Assembly: GCA_047833665.1 (NCBI GenBank) | Contig: CP181261.1 | Coordinates: forward strand, 1,302,001 to 1,366,000 | Source of the DNA: Caproicibacter sp047833665 | Lineage (GTDB): Bacteria > Bacillota > Clostridia > Oscillospirales > Acutalibacteraceae | Reading direction: 5' to 3' | DNA length: 64,000 nucleotides | In this document: in pieces, positions 18,032 through 28,183 of the stretch | How the letters are laid out: every line of letters begins with the position of its first letter | How positions within the stretch are numbered: the first letter of the stretch is position 1 | Program-made: the position numbers and the translations under genes | Notes under the pieces: model-generated | The model's database searches: none | What the model saw: only the letters and a program-made list of their open reading frames with translations | Told to the model about the DNA's origin: nothing

Positions 18032-19396
18032 ATGGATCCGATGGGAACGGGCGCGTATGCCGGATTAAATCTGCCGTTTAGTCCGGAAGCGGAACAGTCC
18101 GTGCTCGGTGCGATTCTGTTGGATTCTTCCTGCCTGAATCGTGTGGCGGAAATTCTTCCCCGCCCGGAGTATTTTTATCAGACCAACAACAGCCTGATTT
18201 ATGAATCAATGCTGGAACTGTTTACCCAAGGCCGGCCGGTGGATTTTGTCACGCTGCTGGAAAAACTGCGGCAGACCGAAGGATTTGAGGAAAATGGAGG
18301 AAAAACCTATCTGCTTCAGCTTGCACAGTTGGTTCCCTCCATATCCAATGTGGAAACTTACGCCAAAATTGTCCGCGATAAATATGACATCCGTACACTG
18401 ATTACTACTGCGCGGGATATCATTGAAGAGGCCTCATCGGGGGAGGCCGATTCTGCAACTCTATTGGACAATGCAGAGCAGCGTATTTTTGATATTCGGC
18501 GCGGAAAAAATATGCAGGGGATGCAGCGGATTGATGAAGTTATCGTCAAAGAATTTGACCGGCTGGATCTTTTGAATTCACCGGATGCGGACCAATATAA
18601 AGGTGTGCCGACCGGTATTCATGAATTGGATGAAACCATCACGGGTTTAAACCGCTCTGATCTTATTTTGCTTGGAGCGCGCCCCGGAATGGGAAAAACC
18701 AGTTTTGCCTTGAATATTGCTCGGCATGCCGCAGTAAAGGCCCAAAAGCGAGTGGCTTTTTTTTCGTTAGAGATGAGCAACGAACAGCTGGTTTCCCGAT
18801 TGCTTTCTACGGAAGCGATGGTTGAAGGGACAAAGCTCCGTACCGGAAAGCTGAATGAAGATGAATGGGTGCGGCTGATAGAGGCGGGCGATGTCCTTTC
18901 CAAAGCCCAGCTTTATTTAGATGATAATCCGGGTATTACAGTACCGGAAATTAAAGCAAAACTCAGGCGGCTGCATGGTGTCGACTTAGTTATTATCGAT
19001 TATCTTCAATTGATGACTTCATCCATGCGAATTGATAACCGCGTTCAGGAAATTTCACAAATTACCAGAAATTTAAAAATTATGGCTAAAGAACTCAACG
19101 TGCCGGTTTTGACTCTTTCTCAGCTTGCACGTGACAGTGAAAAGCGAACAAACCATCGCCCGGTTCTTTCGGACCTTCGAGACTCCGGTTCCATTGAACA
19201 GGATGCGGATATTGTTCTGTTTTTGTACCGTGACGAATATTATCAAGATGCCGGCGAACCTTCGGAGGATACGGACCGCAATCAGAGCGAATGTATCATT
19301 GCGAAAAACCGGCATGGACAAACAAAAACGGTGCCGCTGCACTGGCAGGGAGAATATATGCGGTTTACCGCACAGGAGGTTGTCCACAGTGAATGA
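18032..19396 (+). CDS. dnaB: Replicative DNA helicase DnaB (DnaC in Bacillus)
   Basis: Hexameric fork helicase. The N-terminal domain has PFSPEAEQSVLGAILLD. The RecA-like domain has Walker A in GARPGMGKTSFALNIA (about 219), Walker B in LVIIDYLQLM (about 320), the sensor stretch LSQLARDSEKR and the arginine-finger region DLRDSGSIEQDADIV. 454 residues, no intein. SD GGGAGG before the ATG at 18032. Overlaps tilS by 8 bp. Confidence 0.98.
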   Translation: MDPMGTGAYAGLNLPFSPEAEQSVLGAILLDSSCLNRVAEILPRPEYFYQTNNSLIYESMLELFTQGRPVDFVTLLEKLRQTEGFEENGGKTYLLQLAQLVPSISNVETYAKIVRDKYDIRTLITTARDIIEEASSGEADSATLLDNAEQRIFDIRRGKNMQGMQRIDEVIVKEFDRLDLLNSPDADQYKGVPTGIHELDETITGLNRSDLILLGARPGMGKTSFALNIARHAAVKAQKRVAFFSLEMSNEQLVSRLLSTEAMVEGTKLRTGKLNEDEWVRLIEAGDVLSKAQLYLDDNPGITVPEIKAKLRRLHGVDLVIIDYLQLMTSSMRIDNRVQEISQITRNLKIMAKELNVPVLTLSQLARDSEKRTNHRPVLSDLRDSGSIEQDADIVLFLYRDEYYQDAGEPSEDTDRNQSECIIAKNRHGQTKTVPLHWQGEYMRFTAQEVVHSE

Positions 19397-20762
19397 CCGG
19401 ATTGCGGCACTGGAACATAAAATTGTACAAACCATTGAGGAAGAACGCATGTTTCCGGATGGTTGCGGGATTGTCGCCGGCGTTTCCGGCGGCCCGGATT
19501 CCATGATGCTGATTCATTTTCTCCGCAGATTTGCTGGTGAAAGAGGTATTCCTTTATTGGCGGCGCATGTCAATCATGGATTGCGCGGAAAGGAATCGGA
19601 TGGGGATGAGGCGTTTGTCGCGTCTTGGTGTGCTGAAAATGGTGTGGACTTCCGTGTCCTTCATGCCGACGTGGCATCGCTGGCGAAAAAAGAAGGACAA
19701 GGTCTGGAAGAATGCGGACGAAATGTCCGCTATACTTTTTTTCGCAGCCTCTGTGGGAACAGGACGCGGATTGCAACCGCGCATACATTGACAGACAGCA
19801 CGGAAACTGTCTTGATGAACCTTGCAAAAGGTGCGGGGCCTCATGGGCTGTCCGGGATTCCTCCTGTCAGGGACGAAATTGTGCGTCCGTTGATTCGTGT
19901 GACACGAGAGGAAGTGGAGGAATACTGCCATTATTACGGCCTGCGCTATGTTACAGACAGTTCGAATCTTACCGATGAATATGTGCGCAATAAAATTCGT
20001 CACTCTGTTGTTCCTGTTCTGCGCGGTATCAACCCTGCCTTTGAACAAGCAGTATTCAGAACGACGCGCTTGCTTCGTCAAGATGAGGAATACTTCAGGA
20101 GTGTGGCGCGGCAGGAACTGCAAAAGGCAGCGAACGCGAACGGCGGATATTCCCTGCGTCATATGGAGAGCCAGCCGGATGCCATTTTATCCCGTATGAT
20201 TGTTTTGGCAGTTCAAAAGGAGACCGATGCGCGCCTTGATTATGCGCATATTGCTTCTGTAATTCATATGATACGTTCCGGCAAAGGAAATATTACCCTG
20301 CCGGGAAGAATACAATGCTGTATTAATGGCAATACTCTTTTTGTTCTTTCTCACATGGAACAGCCTGAACAGTGGAGGGTACCGCTCCAAATTCCGGAGA
20401 CTCTGTTGCCGGATGGCAGGGTCTTTTGTATTCGGCCTTTGTCCGGCAAGATAAAAAATCATGCGAAAATTAATAATTTGTTATTTAATAATTTGATTAA
20501 CTATGATACAATATTGAAAACTAATAGTTTTATTCGAAATAGGCTACCCGGCGATCGATTTAGCCCTGTTGGCCGAGGAATCACCAAATCTTTAAAAAAG
20601 TTATTCAATGAGCAGAAAATTCCTCCGTTTTGCCGAGGCCGGTTAGCTGTTCTGGAATGCAACGGAGAAATTCTGTGGGTGGAAGGAATCGGGCCGTCAC
20701 AACACGCGGCGGTTACAGGCGATACCCGTCAGGCGGCCGAAATAATTATCAAGGAGTGCTAA
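19389..20762 (+). CDS. tilS: tRNA(Ile)-lysidine synthase
   Basis: Converts C34 of tRNA-Ile(CAU) to lysidine with ATP. PP-loop GVSGGPDSMMLIHFL (about 32-46), HVNHGLRGKESDGDE, then TAHTLTDSTETVLMNL and GLSGIPPVRDEIVRPL of the N-type catalytic domain. The C-terminal domain is recognisable from the LPGDRF-type motif and the closing LFNEQKIPPFCRGRLAVLE block. The frame stays open far upstream inside dnaB, but the GTG at 19389 with AGGAGG (19374-19379) is the start, giving 457 residues. Paired with hpt as in other Firmicutes. Confidence 0.95.
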   Translation: MNDRIAALEHKIVQTIEEERMFPDGCGIVAGVSGGPDSMMLIHFLRRFAGERGIPLLAAHVNHGLRGKESDGDEAFVASWCAENGVDFRVLHADVASLAKKEGQGLEECGRNVRYTFFRSLCGNRTRIATAHTLTDSTETVLMNLAKGAGPHGLSGIPPVRDEIVRPLIRVTREEVEEYCHYYGLRYVTDSSNLTDEYVRNKIRHSVVPVLRGINPAFEQAVFRTTRLLRQDEEYFRSVARQELQKAANANGGYSLRHMESQPDAILSRMIVLAVQKETDARLDYAHIASVIHMIRSGKGNITLPGRIQCCINGNTLFVLSHMEQPEQWRVPLQIPETLLPDGRVFCIRPLSGKIKNHAKINNLLFNNLINYDTILKTNSFIRNRLPGDRFSPVGRGITKSLKKLFNEQKIPPFCRGRLAVLECNGEILWVEGIGPSQHAAVTGDTRQAAEIIIKEC

Positions 20763-20767
20763 AACCT

Positions 20768-21316
20768 GTGCATCAGTTAACCGACGACATTCAAAAAGTA
20801 TTATTCAGTGAAGAAAAACTTGCCGATATTGTGGCTCAAATGGGGGCCAAAATCAGTGAGGACTACAAGGATAAAAATCTTTTGCTGGTCAGCATATTAA
20901 AAGGCTCTGTAGTATTTATGTCAGACTTGATGCGGTCCATTACTATTCCGTGCAGCATCGATTTTATGGCAGTTTCTAGTTATGGCTCCGGCATGAAAAC
21001 ATCCGGGGTTGTTAAAATTATTAAGGACCTTGACATCAACCTCAAAGGGTATGATGTTTTGGTTGTGGAAGATATATTAGACAGCGGCCTTACCTTAAGC
21101 TACATACTGGAACTTTTGCAGGCTCGCATGCCGAAGAGCATACGCCTGTGCACATTGTTTGATAAGCCGGACCGCAGAACCGTTGATATTAAAGCGGATT
21201 ATGTGGGTACGGTAGTTCCGGATGAATTCATTGTCGGGTATGGCCTCGATTATGATGAAAAATACAGGAACCTTCCATTTGTAGGCATCCTGAAACCGAA
21301 GGTTTACGGGGACTGA
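20768..21316 (+). CDS. hpt: Hypoxanthine phosphoribosyltransferase
   Basis: Salvages hypoxanthine and guanine with PRPP. PRPP loop VLVVEDILDSGLTLSYIL (about 95-112). LKGSVVFMSDLMR provides the first loop, and VVPDEFIVGYGLDYDEKYRNLP (in part) is the C-terminal purine contact region. GTG start at 20768, 5 bp after the tilS stop, with AAGGAG upstream; longer readings run into tilS. 182 residues, standard. Confidence 0.96.
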   Translation: MHQLTDDIQKVLFSEEKLADIVAQMGAKISEDYKDKNLLLVSILKGSVVFMSDLMRSITIPCSIDFMAVSSYGSGMKTSGVVKIIKDLDINLKGYDVLVVEDILDSGLTLSYILELLQARMPKSIRLCTLFDKPDRRTVDIKADYVGTVVPDEFIVGYGLDYDEKYRNLPFVGILKPKVYGD

Positions 21317-21359
21317 ACCGACTTGAGGAGGGCCGACTCATATAAGGAGTGAAACGTAT

Positions 21360-23282
21360 TTGGATAACAGAAAGACCGTAAAAAATATTGCTGTGTTCCT
21401 GGGCATACCGATTTTGCTGCTGATTTTGCTGGCAATGGTTTTAAATGGTCATTCCGATAAAACCTACAATTATTCTGAAATTCTGTACTATTTTGAGGAT
21501 CAAAGAGTTACTTATTATTCCCTCGATCTGGGCAGCGGCGAAATGATTATTAAGCTGGATGATAATTCTCAGATTTCCTATGTTGCTCCCAGCGCCATGC
21601 AGCTGATTGAGGACATCAAGCCGTATGTGGAACAATACAATGAGGAACATCCGGATGCTCGCATGACGTTTAATTGGAAGAGACCGGCCGAAACAACATG
21701 GCTTTCCAGTTTGCTGCCCATGCTTTTAACCCTTGCTGTAATGCTGCTGTTCTGGTGGTTCATGATGAAGCGCCTGAACACATCCATGGGTGATGCCGGC
21801 AAGCAGATGAATTTTGGCAAGGCCAAAATTAAGCAGATGGCTGATGAAAAGCGCAAAACCACTTTTGCAGATGTGGCAGGTGCGGATGAAGAAAAAGAAG
21901 AACTGCAGGAAATTGTAGAATTTCTCAAAAATCCTAGAAAATATAACGAGCTTGGCGCACGAATTCCGAAAGGCGTCTTGCTTGTGGGCCCTCCGGGTAC
22001 GGGTAAAACTTTGCTGGCGCGTGCTGTTGCAGGAGAAGCGGGTGTTCCGTTTTTCTCCATTTCCGGCTCCGACTTTGTAGAAATGTTTGTAGGTGTCGGT
22101 GCATCCAGAGTGCGTGACCTGTTTGACCAAGCAAAAAAGAATTCTCCCTGCATTATCTTTATCGATGAGATTGATGCTGTGGGGCGTCAGCGCGGAGCAG
22201 GATTAGGCGGCGGCCACGATGAGCGCGAACAGACTTTGAACCAATTGTTAGTTGAGATGGACGGTTTCGGCGCAAATGAAGGTGTCATTATGATAGCGGC
22301 CACGAACCGACCGGATATCCTTGACCCTGCTTTAATGCGCCCCGGACGTTTTGACCGTCAGATTATGGTTGGCTATCCTGACATTAAGGGCCGCGAGGAG
22401 ATTTTGAAAGTTCATGCCCGCGGCAAGCCAATTGCACCGGATGTTGATTTGAAAACGATTGCAAAATCAACTGCCGGCTTTACAGGCGCGGATTTGGAAA
22501 ATCTGCTGAATGAATCCGCACTGCTTGCTGCAAGAAGGAATTTGAAAGCCATTACGATGGAATTAATTGAAGAAGCAACTATAAAAGTTGTTGTCGGTAC
22601 GGAAAAGAAGAGCCACGTGATGACCGACAAGGAAAAGAAAATTACTGCATACCATGAAGCAGGACATGCAGTTGCAACGTTCTATTGCCCAACTCAGGAT
22701 CCTGTTCATCAGATTTCAATTATTCCGCGGGGCATGGCGGGCGGTTATACCATGCAGATTCCTACAGAAGACCGCGCCTATCGTTCCCGCAGGGAAATGG
22801 AAGAAGATCTTATTGTTATGCTAGGCGGCCGCGTTTCGGAGGCACTTACTTTGGATGATATTTCAACAGGAGCTTCCAATGATATTGAGCGTGCCACAAA
22901 GCTTGCGCGGAGCATGGTGACAAAATACGGTATGTCGGATGAGCTAGGCCCAATTACTTACGGTCAGGACGAAGGTGAACCATTCCTCGGCAGAGATATG
23001 GGGCACATCCGGAATTATTCGGAAAGTACATCGTCCGCCATTGACCGTGAAATCAAGCGTCTTGTGACTACCGCGTACAAGAGAACGGAGGATATTCTCA
23101 AAACCCATATGGATAAGCTCCACGCAGTAGCACAATATTTGTTTGAACATGAAAAAATGAGCGGCGAAGAATTCGCTAAAATGATGCAAGAGAACGACCC
23201 GGAGCCAACGTCTCCATCGGACGGCACGACCGGCACAACATCCGAAAACTCGGACACAAATATATTGGGAGAGACCGGTTGA
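21360..23282 (+). CDS. ftsH: ATP-dependent zinc metalloprotease FtsH
   Basis: Membrane AAA+ protease. Two membrane helices (about 7-29 and 118-140) flank an extracytoplasmic domain. The AAA domain has Walker A GPPGTGKT, Walker B CIIFIDEIDAVG and the arginine-finger block RPGRFDRQI. The zinc site is HEAGH (about 430), with the distal Asp in LDDISTGASNDIERAT. 640 residues. TTG start with AAGGAG upstream. The C-terminal tail is Thr/Ser rich. It ends the RNase J-to-ftsH run before a terminator. Confidence 0.97.
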   Translation: MDNRKTVKNIAVFLGIPILLLILLAMVLNGHSDKTYNYSEILYYFEDQRVTYYSLDLGSGEMIIKLDDNSQISYVAPSAMQLIEDIKPYVEQYNEEHPDARMTFNWKRPAETTWLSSLLPMLLTLAVMLLFWWFMMKRLNTSMGDAGKQMNFGKAKIKQMADEKRKTTFADVAGADEEKEELQEIVEFLKNPRKYNELGARIPKGVLLVGPPGTGKTLLARAVAGEAGVPFFSISGSDFVEMFVGVGASRVRDLFDQAKKNSPCIIFIDEIDAVGRQRGAGLGGGHDEREQTLNQLLVEMDGFGANEGVIMIAATNRPDILDPALMRPGRFDRQIMVGYPDIKGREEILKVHARGKPIAPDVDLKTIAKSTAGFTGADLENLLNESALLAARRNLKAITMELIEEATIKVVVGTEKKSHVMTDKEKKITAYHEAGHAVATFYCPTQDPVHQISIIPRGMAGGYTMQIPTEDRAYRSRREMEEDLIVMLGGRVSEALTLDDISTGASNDIERATKLARSMVTKYGMSDELGPITYGQDEGEPFLGRDMGHIRNYSESTSSAIDREIKRLVTTAYKRTEDILKTHMDKLHAVAQYLFEHEKMSGEEFAKMMQENDPEPTSPSDGTTGTTSENSDTNILGETG

Positions 23283-23303
23283 TTCAATGAACAGAATCAA
23301 ATT

Positions 23304-23334
23304 AAAGGGGGAATGTTACAGCATTCCCCTTTTA
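23304..23334 (+). terminator. Terminator after ftsH
   Basis: Stem AAAGGGGGAATG / CATTCCCCTTTT with loop TTACAG. Confidence 0.85.
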
Positions 23335-23395
23335 ACTGTCCTAACATAGATTGGCAAAATATTCATGGAAAAAACAATTTTAGGGAGGCCCCTGA

Positions 23396-25375
23396 ATGGC
23401 ACGAAAACAGGCATATGGGAATGAAAGTATTTCGTCCCTAAAAGGCGCGGAACGTGTGCGCCGCCGCCCGGCCGTTATTTTCGGTTCGGACGGGATCGAG
23501 GGATGCGAACATTCCATATTTGAGATTCTGTCTAACGCGATCGACGAAGCGCGAGAGGGCTATGGAAAAGAAATAACGGTAACGCGATATTTGGATCATT
23601 CTGTGGAAATAGAAGACCACGGACGCGGATGCCCCGTTGATTATAACCCGAAAGAAAAGCGGTATAACTGGGAACTGGCGTTTTGCGAGCTATACGCCGG
23701 CGGTAAATACAACAACGGCGCTGATGAAAGCTATGAGTATTCTCTTGGACTCAATGGTTTAGGCCTTTGCGCAACGCAGTATGCTTCAGAATATATGGAT
23801 GCGGATATACGAAGAGACGGATACCGTTATACACTGCATTTTGAGCATGGTAAAAATATTGGCGGGCTGAAGAAAGAAGTATATAAAGGAAAAGATACCG
23901 GTTCCCGCTTTCACTGGAAGCCGGATTTGCAGGTTTTTACAGATATCGATGTCCCGGTTGAATATTATTTGGATATGCTCAAGCGGCAGGCGATTGTCAA
24001 CGCGGGGATTACCTTTTTGTTCCGCAATCAGACGGAAAACGGATTTGAAACAACAACGTTTCGGTATGAAAACGGCATTGCGGACTACGCCAAAGAAATT
24101 GCCGGGGATGATGCTATGACACCCGTGCAGTTTTGGCAGGCGGAACGGATGGTGCGCGACCGGCCGGACAAACCGGAATATAAAGTGAAAATAAACGTCG
24201 CCGTCGCGTTTTCCAACAGAAACCGATTGATTGAATACTATCACAATTCCAGTTGGCTGGAGCATGGCGGAGCTCCCGATAAGGCGGTCCGCAATGCTTT
24301 TGTGTACCAAATTGACTCTTATTTAAAACAGACCAACAAGTACAATAAACACGAAAGTAAAATCAGTTTCGCGGATGTAGAAGATTGTCTGATTCTGATT
24401 ATTTCCTCTTTTTCTAACCGTACATCCTATGAAAATCAGACAAAAAAGGCCATTACCAATAAGGGAATTCAAGAAGCTATGGTGGATATGCTCCGTCATC
24501 AGCTAGAAGTCTATTTTATTGAAAATCCAGCCGATGCGGAAAAAATAGCCACACAGGTACTTATTAATAAACGCAGCAGGGAAAATGCGGAAAAAACGCG
24601 GCTGAACCTAAAAAAGAAATTGACAAGCAATCTGGATCTGACCAATCGTGTGGCCAAATTTGTAGACTGCCGAAGCCGGGATGCCAGTGAGCGCGAAATC
24701 TTTATTGTGGAGGGAGATTCCGCACTTGGTGCTTGTAAGCAAGCCCGCGACCCGAATTTTCAGGCGATTATGCCAATTCGCGGCAAAATTTTAAACTGCC
24801 TAAAAGCGGATTATGATAAAATCTTTAAAAGTGACATTATCACGGATTTGATTAAAGTGCTCGGTTGCGGTGTGCAAGTTAAGACAAAGGCAAGCAAAGA
24901 ACTTTCTTCCTTTAATATCAAATTGCTTCGTTGGAATAAAATTATCCTGTGCACCGATGCCGATGTGGATGGATACCAGATTCGGACATTGCTGCTCACG
25001 ATGATTTATCGCTTAATGCCGGCCTTGATTGAGCAGGGGAAAGTCTTTATTGCGGAATCTCCGCTTTATGAAATACAGACCAAGAACGAAACTTATTTTG
25101 CCTTTACGGAGCAAGAAAAAGAAGAGTTTATTTCAAAACTGAAAGGGCAGAAAATAACAGTTCAGCGTTCTAAAGGATTAGGTGAAAATGAACCGGATAT
25201 GATGAACCTGACGACGATGAATCCGGCCACTCGCCGTTTGATTCGTGTTCTGCCGGATGACGCGGAACAGACCAGCCGCATGTTTGATCTTCTTTTGGGG
25301 GATAATCTGGAAGGCAGAAAAGAGTTCATTGCACAAAACGGGTATCAATACATTGATACATCCGAGTTGAGCTGA
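23396..25375 (+). CDS. Type IIA topoisomerase subunit B, divergent (ParE/GyrB-like)
   Basis: ATPase and TOPRIM subunit of a type II topoisomerase. The GHKL region is altered from the norm: ILSNAIDEAREG (usual E-x-x-DNSIDEA), EDHGRGCPVD and YSLGLNGLGLCATQY (usual GLHGVG). TOPRIM is preserved with FIVEGDSALGACKQARD and LCTDADVDGYQIRTLLLT, and PIRGKILNCLKA follows. 659 residues, the size of ParE. It pairs with the A-type gene 43 bp downstream. The deviations at ATP-lid and TOPRIM positions mark a paralogue, not the standard gyrase. SD GGGAGG. Confidence 0.85.
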   Translation: MARKQAYGNESISSLKGAERVRRRPAVIFGSDGIEGCEHSIFEILSNAIDEAREGYGKEITVTRYLDHSVEIEDHGRGCPVDYNPKEKRYNWELAFCELYAGGKYNNGADESYEYSLGLNGLGLCATQYASEYMDADIRRDGYRYTLHFEHGKNIGGLKKEVYKGKDTGSRFHWKPDLQVFTDIDVPVEYYLDMLKRQAIVNAGITFLFRNQTENGFETTTFRYENGIADYAKEIAGDDAMTPVQFWQAERMVRDRPDKPEYKVKINVAVAFSNRNRLIEYYHNSSWLEHGGAPDKAVRNAFVYQIDSYLKQTNKYNKHESKISFADVEDCLILIISSFSNRTSYENQTKKAITNKGIQEAMVDMLRHQLEVYFIENPADAEKIATQVLINKRSRENAEKTRLNLKKKLTSNLDLTNRVAKFVDCRSRDASEREIFIVEGDSALGACKQARDPNFQAIMPIRGKILNCLKADYDKIFKSDIITDLIKVLGCGVQVKTKASKELSSFNIKLLRWNKIILCTDADVDGYQIRTLLLTMIYRLMPALIEQGKVFIAESPLYEIQTKNETYFAFTEQEKEEFISKLKGQKITVQRSKGLGENEPDMMNLTTMNPATRRLIRVLPDDAEQTSRMFDLLLGDNLEGRKEFIAQNGYQYIDTSELS

Positions 25376-25418
25376 AATTATTTAGAGTATTGCAACGAAT
25401 GGTGGTGCGGCAGAATTC

Positions 25419-27647
25419 ATGCCAAGGAAGAAGAAAGAACCTGTTCAAAAAACGACAGGTGCCCACGGTGTAATTAACGGTGCGGGCGAGATTGTTGAAG
25501 AAAAAATAACGGATACGCTTGAAAAAAATTATATGCCATATGCCATGAGCGTTATCCTTTCCCGGGCTATCCCGGAAATAGATGGTTTTAAACCGTCCCA
25601 TAGAAAACTGCTTTATACTATGTATAAAATGGGTTTGCTGGGTTCGGCGAGAACAAAAAGTGCGAACATTGTTGGCCAGACTATGCGATTGAATCCACAC
25701 GGTGATGCCCCAATTTATGACACCTTAGTACGGTTGAGCCGCGGCTATGAAGCCCTGCTTCATCCCTATGTGGATTCCAAGGGTAATTTTGGCAAATTTT
25801 ATTCCCGAGATATGGCCTATGCAGCTTCCCGTTATACGGAGGCAAGACTGGATAATATCTGCGAAGAATTGTTTCGTGATATCGATAAGGATACTGTCGA
25901 CTTTGTTGATAATTATGACAGAACCATGAAAGAACCCACGTTGCTCCCAGCGACTTTTCCATCCGTGCTGGTCAACGCGAATACGGGCATAGCGGTGGGA
26001 ATGGCCAGTTCCATTTGCCCGTTCAATTTAGCGGAGGTATGCAAAACAACAGCATCACTGATTAAAAACCCGAAGCATGATATTTATTCCACTTTGCTTG
26101 CACCGGATTTCCCGGGCGGCGGGCAGATTTTGTTTAAAAAAGATGCTATCAAAAAAATTTATGAAACGGGGCGTGGCTCCATTCGTATTCGGTCACGCTA
26201 TCGGTACGACCCGGACGCACATTGTATTGACGTGCTGGAAATTCCGCCAACTACAACGGTGGAGGTCATAGTTGAAAAAATTGTTGATTTGGTTCGGCAG
26301 GGGAAAATTAAAGAGATATCCGATATACGCGATGAAACCGGTTTGAACGGCCTGAAGATTACCATTGATCTCAAGCGCGGCACGGATCCGGATAAGTTAA
26401 TGCTGCGTTTATTTAAAATGACACCGCTGGAGGATAGTTTTTCCTGCAACTTTAATGTTTTGATAAACGGGACGCCGCGCGTGATGGGCGTGAGAGAATT
26501 GCTCAACGAATGGACGGCATTTCGGATAAAATGTGTTCGCCGCAGGACAGAATTTGACCTAAAAAGAAAACAGGAAAAGCTTCATCTCCTTAAGGGCCTT
26601 CAGGCCATTTTGCTTGATATTGATAAGGCTGTGGCGATTATCCGGTCTACTGAAGAGGAGGAAGAAGTCGTTCCAAATCTGATGATTGGGTTTGGCATCG
26701 ACCGTACACAGGCAGAATATGTTGCAGAAATTAAACTGCGTCATTTAAACCGTGAGTATATTTTAAAACGGACGGAAGAAATCGCGCAGTTGGAACAGGA
26801 AATCAGCCATTTGCAAATGATTTTGGGCAGTGAAGCTGAAATCCGCAAAATCATTATCAAAGAGCTCAATGAGGTCGCTGCAAAATACGGAAAACCTCGC
26901 CGCTCGGAAGTGGTTTATCCCGGAGAAATTCAAGAATATACCGAAGAGGAAATACCGGATTATCCGGTGAATTTATTCTTGACAAGGGACGGGTATTTCA
27001 AAAAAATTACGCCGCTTTCACTGCGCATGAGTGGTGAACAGAAACTAAAGGAAGGAGATGAGGTGAGCCAGCATCTGGAGAGTACTAACTCTGCGGAGTT
27101 ATTGTTCTTTACGAACCGATGCACGGTTTACAAGGCGAAAGCCGCCGATTTTCCGGATACTAAAGCAAGCGTCTTAGGGGAATATATTCCTGCCAAGCTG
27201 GGAATGGAAGAAGGTGAATCGCCAATCTATATGGCGGTTACGAAAGATTATTCCGGCTTTATGATATTTTTTTATGAAAATGGTAAAGCCGCGAAGGTTA
27301 ATTTGTCATCTTACGCGACGAAAACGAACCGCCGCAGGCTGGTCAATGCCTATTGCAATAAAAGTCCACTGGTTTCCTGTGTTCAAATAGCGGATGATCA
27401 AGAATTTTTATTGACATCTTCGCAGGGCAAATTACTTCTCATGCATTCCGGAGCTATTCAGAGCAAAGCCTCTAGGAACACACAGGGTGTCACGGTAATG
27501 ACGCTTCGAAAAGGAGCCAGACTGCTTCGTGCTGAAAAATATACGGAGGGAACATTGAAAAAGCCGAACCGATACCGCAAGACGATTCCGGCAGCAGGTT
27601 CCCTACCAGCTGCAGAGGACACTCAGGGGGAACAGTTAAAGCTTTAA
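25419..27647 (+). CDS. Type IIA topoisomerase subunit A, divergent (ParC/GyrA-like)
   Basis: DNA breakage-reunion subunit. The winged-helix part has AIPEIDGFKPSHRKLLYTMYKMG (in part) and the quinolone-region equivalent SANIVGQTMRLNPHGDAPIYDTLVR. The active Tyr is in MAYAASRYTEARLD (about residue 132). The coiled-coil tower spans about 370-500, then a shortened beta-pinwheel C-terminal domain. 742 residues, shorter than GyrA and close to ParC. Just after the B subunit, so the two form one enzyme. The N-terminal 25 residues are a basic tail. Confidence 0.87.
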   Translation: MPRKKKEPVQKTTGAHGVINGAGEIVEEKITDTLEKNYMPYAMSVILSRAIPEIDGFKPSHRKLLYTMYKMGLLGSARTKSANIVGQTMRLNPHGDAPIYDTLVRLSRGYEALLHPYVDSKGNFGKFYSRDMAYAASRYTEARLDNICEELFRDIDKDTVDFVDNYDRTMKEPTLLPATFPSVLVNANTGIAVGMASSICPFNLAEVCKTTASLIKNPKHDIYSTLLAPDFPGGGQILFKKDAIKKIYETGRGSIRIRSRYRYDPDAHCIDVLEIPPTTTVEVIVEKIVDLVRQGKIKEISDIRDETGLNGLKITIDLKRGTDPDKLMLRLFKMTPLEDSFSCNFNVLINGTPRVMGVRELLNEWTAFRIKCVRRRTEFDLKRKQEKLHLLKGLQAILLDIDKAVAIIRSTEEEEEVVPNLMIGFGIDRTQAEYVAEIKLRHLNREYILKRTEEIAQLEQEISHLQMILGSEAEIRKIIIKELNEVAAKYGKPRRSEVVYPGEIQEYTEEEIPDYPVNLFLTRDGYFKKITPLSLRMSGEQKLKEGDEVSQHLESTNSAELLFFTNRCTVYKAKAADFPDTKASVLGEYIPAKLGMEEGESPIYMAVTKDYSGFMIFFYENGKAAKVNLSSYATKTNRRRLVNAYCNKSPLVSCVQIADDQEFLLTSSQGKLLLMHSGAIQSKASRNTQGVTVMTLRKGARLLRAEKYTEGTLKKPNRYRKTIPAAGSLPAAEDTQGEQLKL

Positions 27648-27827
27648 AGATTAAAGATAATAAAATAACGCCGCTGAAAAACCAATAGCTTTCCAGCGGC
27701 GGGACAGTTGAAGCGGCAAACGCAAATTAAAGAGAAATACGCTTTTCTTTGTCCGTAAGATATATTTTCCGCTCCTGTGCGGTATTATACATTTTTCTTC
27801 GTTTCTTTTTGAAATATATCGGACAAT

Positions 27828-28157
27828 TGTAGGTTTGTCAAACATATTGAACAGTATAGGAGTGTAACAATTCAGAAAGAGACAACCAATGAAGAGGGCG
27901 CATCGGCATATTATTAGAGCGGCGTGAGTAGTTGGACAGTTAGCTCCCCAAAGTTCGCTAGAGAGCAAAAATGGTGTTACCATAAAAGCGTTTTTGGGCT
28001 TCGCGATGACTGAGTTCTACTTTACCATTGTGCATGGGCGTATAGAGATAATTAGCTAACGTTTCGGTAAGATTTTGTTTGGCAGCTTTATTTTAACCGA
28101 TGTGTCTTTTCCTGTCTTTATTTTTCCCAACTGTTAGATATGTGTTGTAGTTTTACA
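27828..28157 (-). mobile_element. Internally deleted relic of the 1063-bp IS
   Basis: About 330 bp. It starts with the same left end as the full copies (TGTAGGTTTGTCAAAC) and about 220 bp of the transposase 3' part, with many point differences. It then jumps to the right-end region (GCTTTATTTTAACCGATGTGTC) and finishes with a diverged right inverted repeat at 28157. No intact ORF. No matching target duplication is visible on its left side, so it is old. It ends 26 bp before the target point used by the adjacent full copy. The 180 bp between the parC-like stop and this relic hold only a GC-rich hairpin near 27671-27702. Confidence 0.85.
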
Positions 28158-28183
28158 CGATAAAAAAGAAAAAATGATGAATT

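Noticed and set aside
19125..19388. Upstream extension of tilS to 19125
   Set aside because: It overlaps dnaB in another frame; the GTG at 19389 has an AGGAGG SD and gives the normal N-terminus.
27671..27702. GC-rich hairpin after the parC-like gene as a terminator
   Set aside because: No T run follows on the plus strand; the minus side has only a mixed AT tail, so it was not listed as a terminator.
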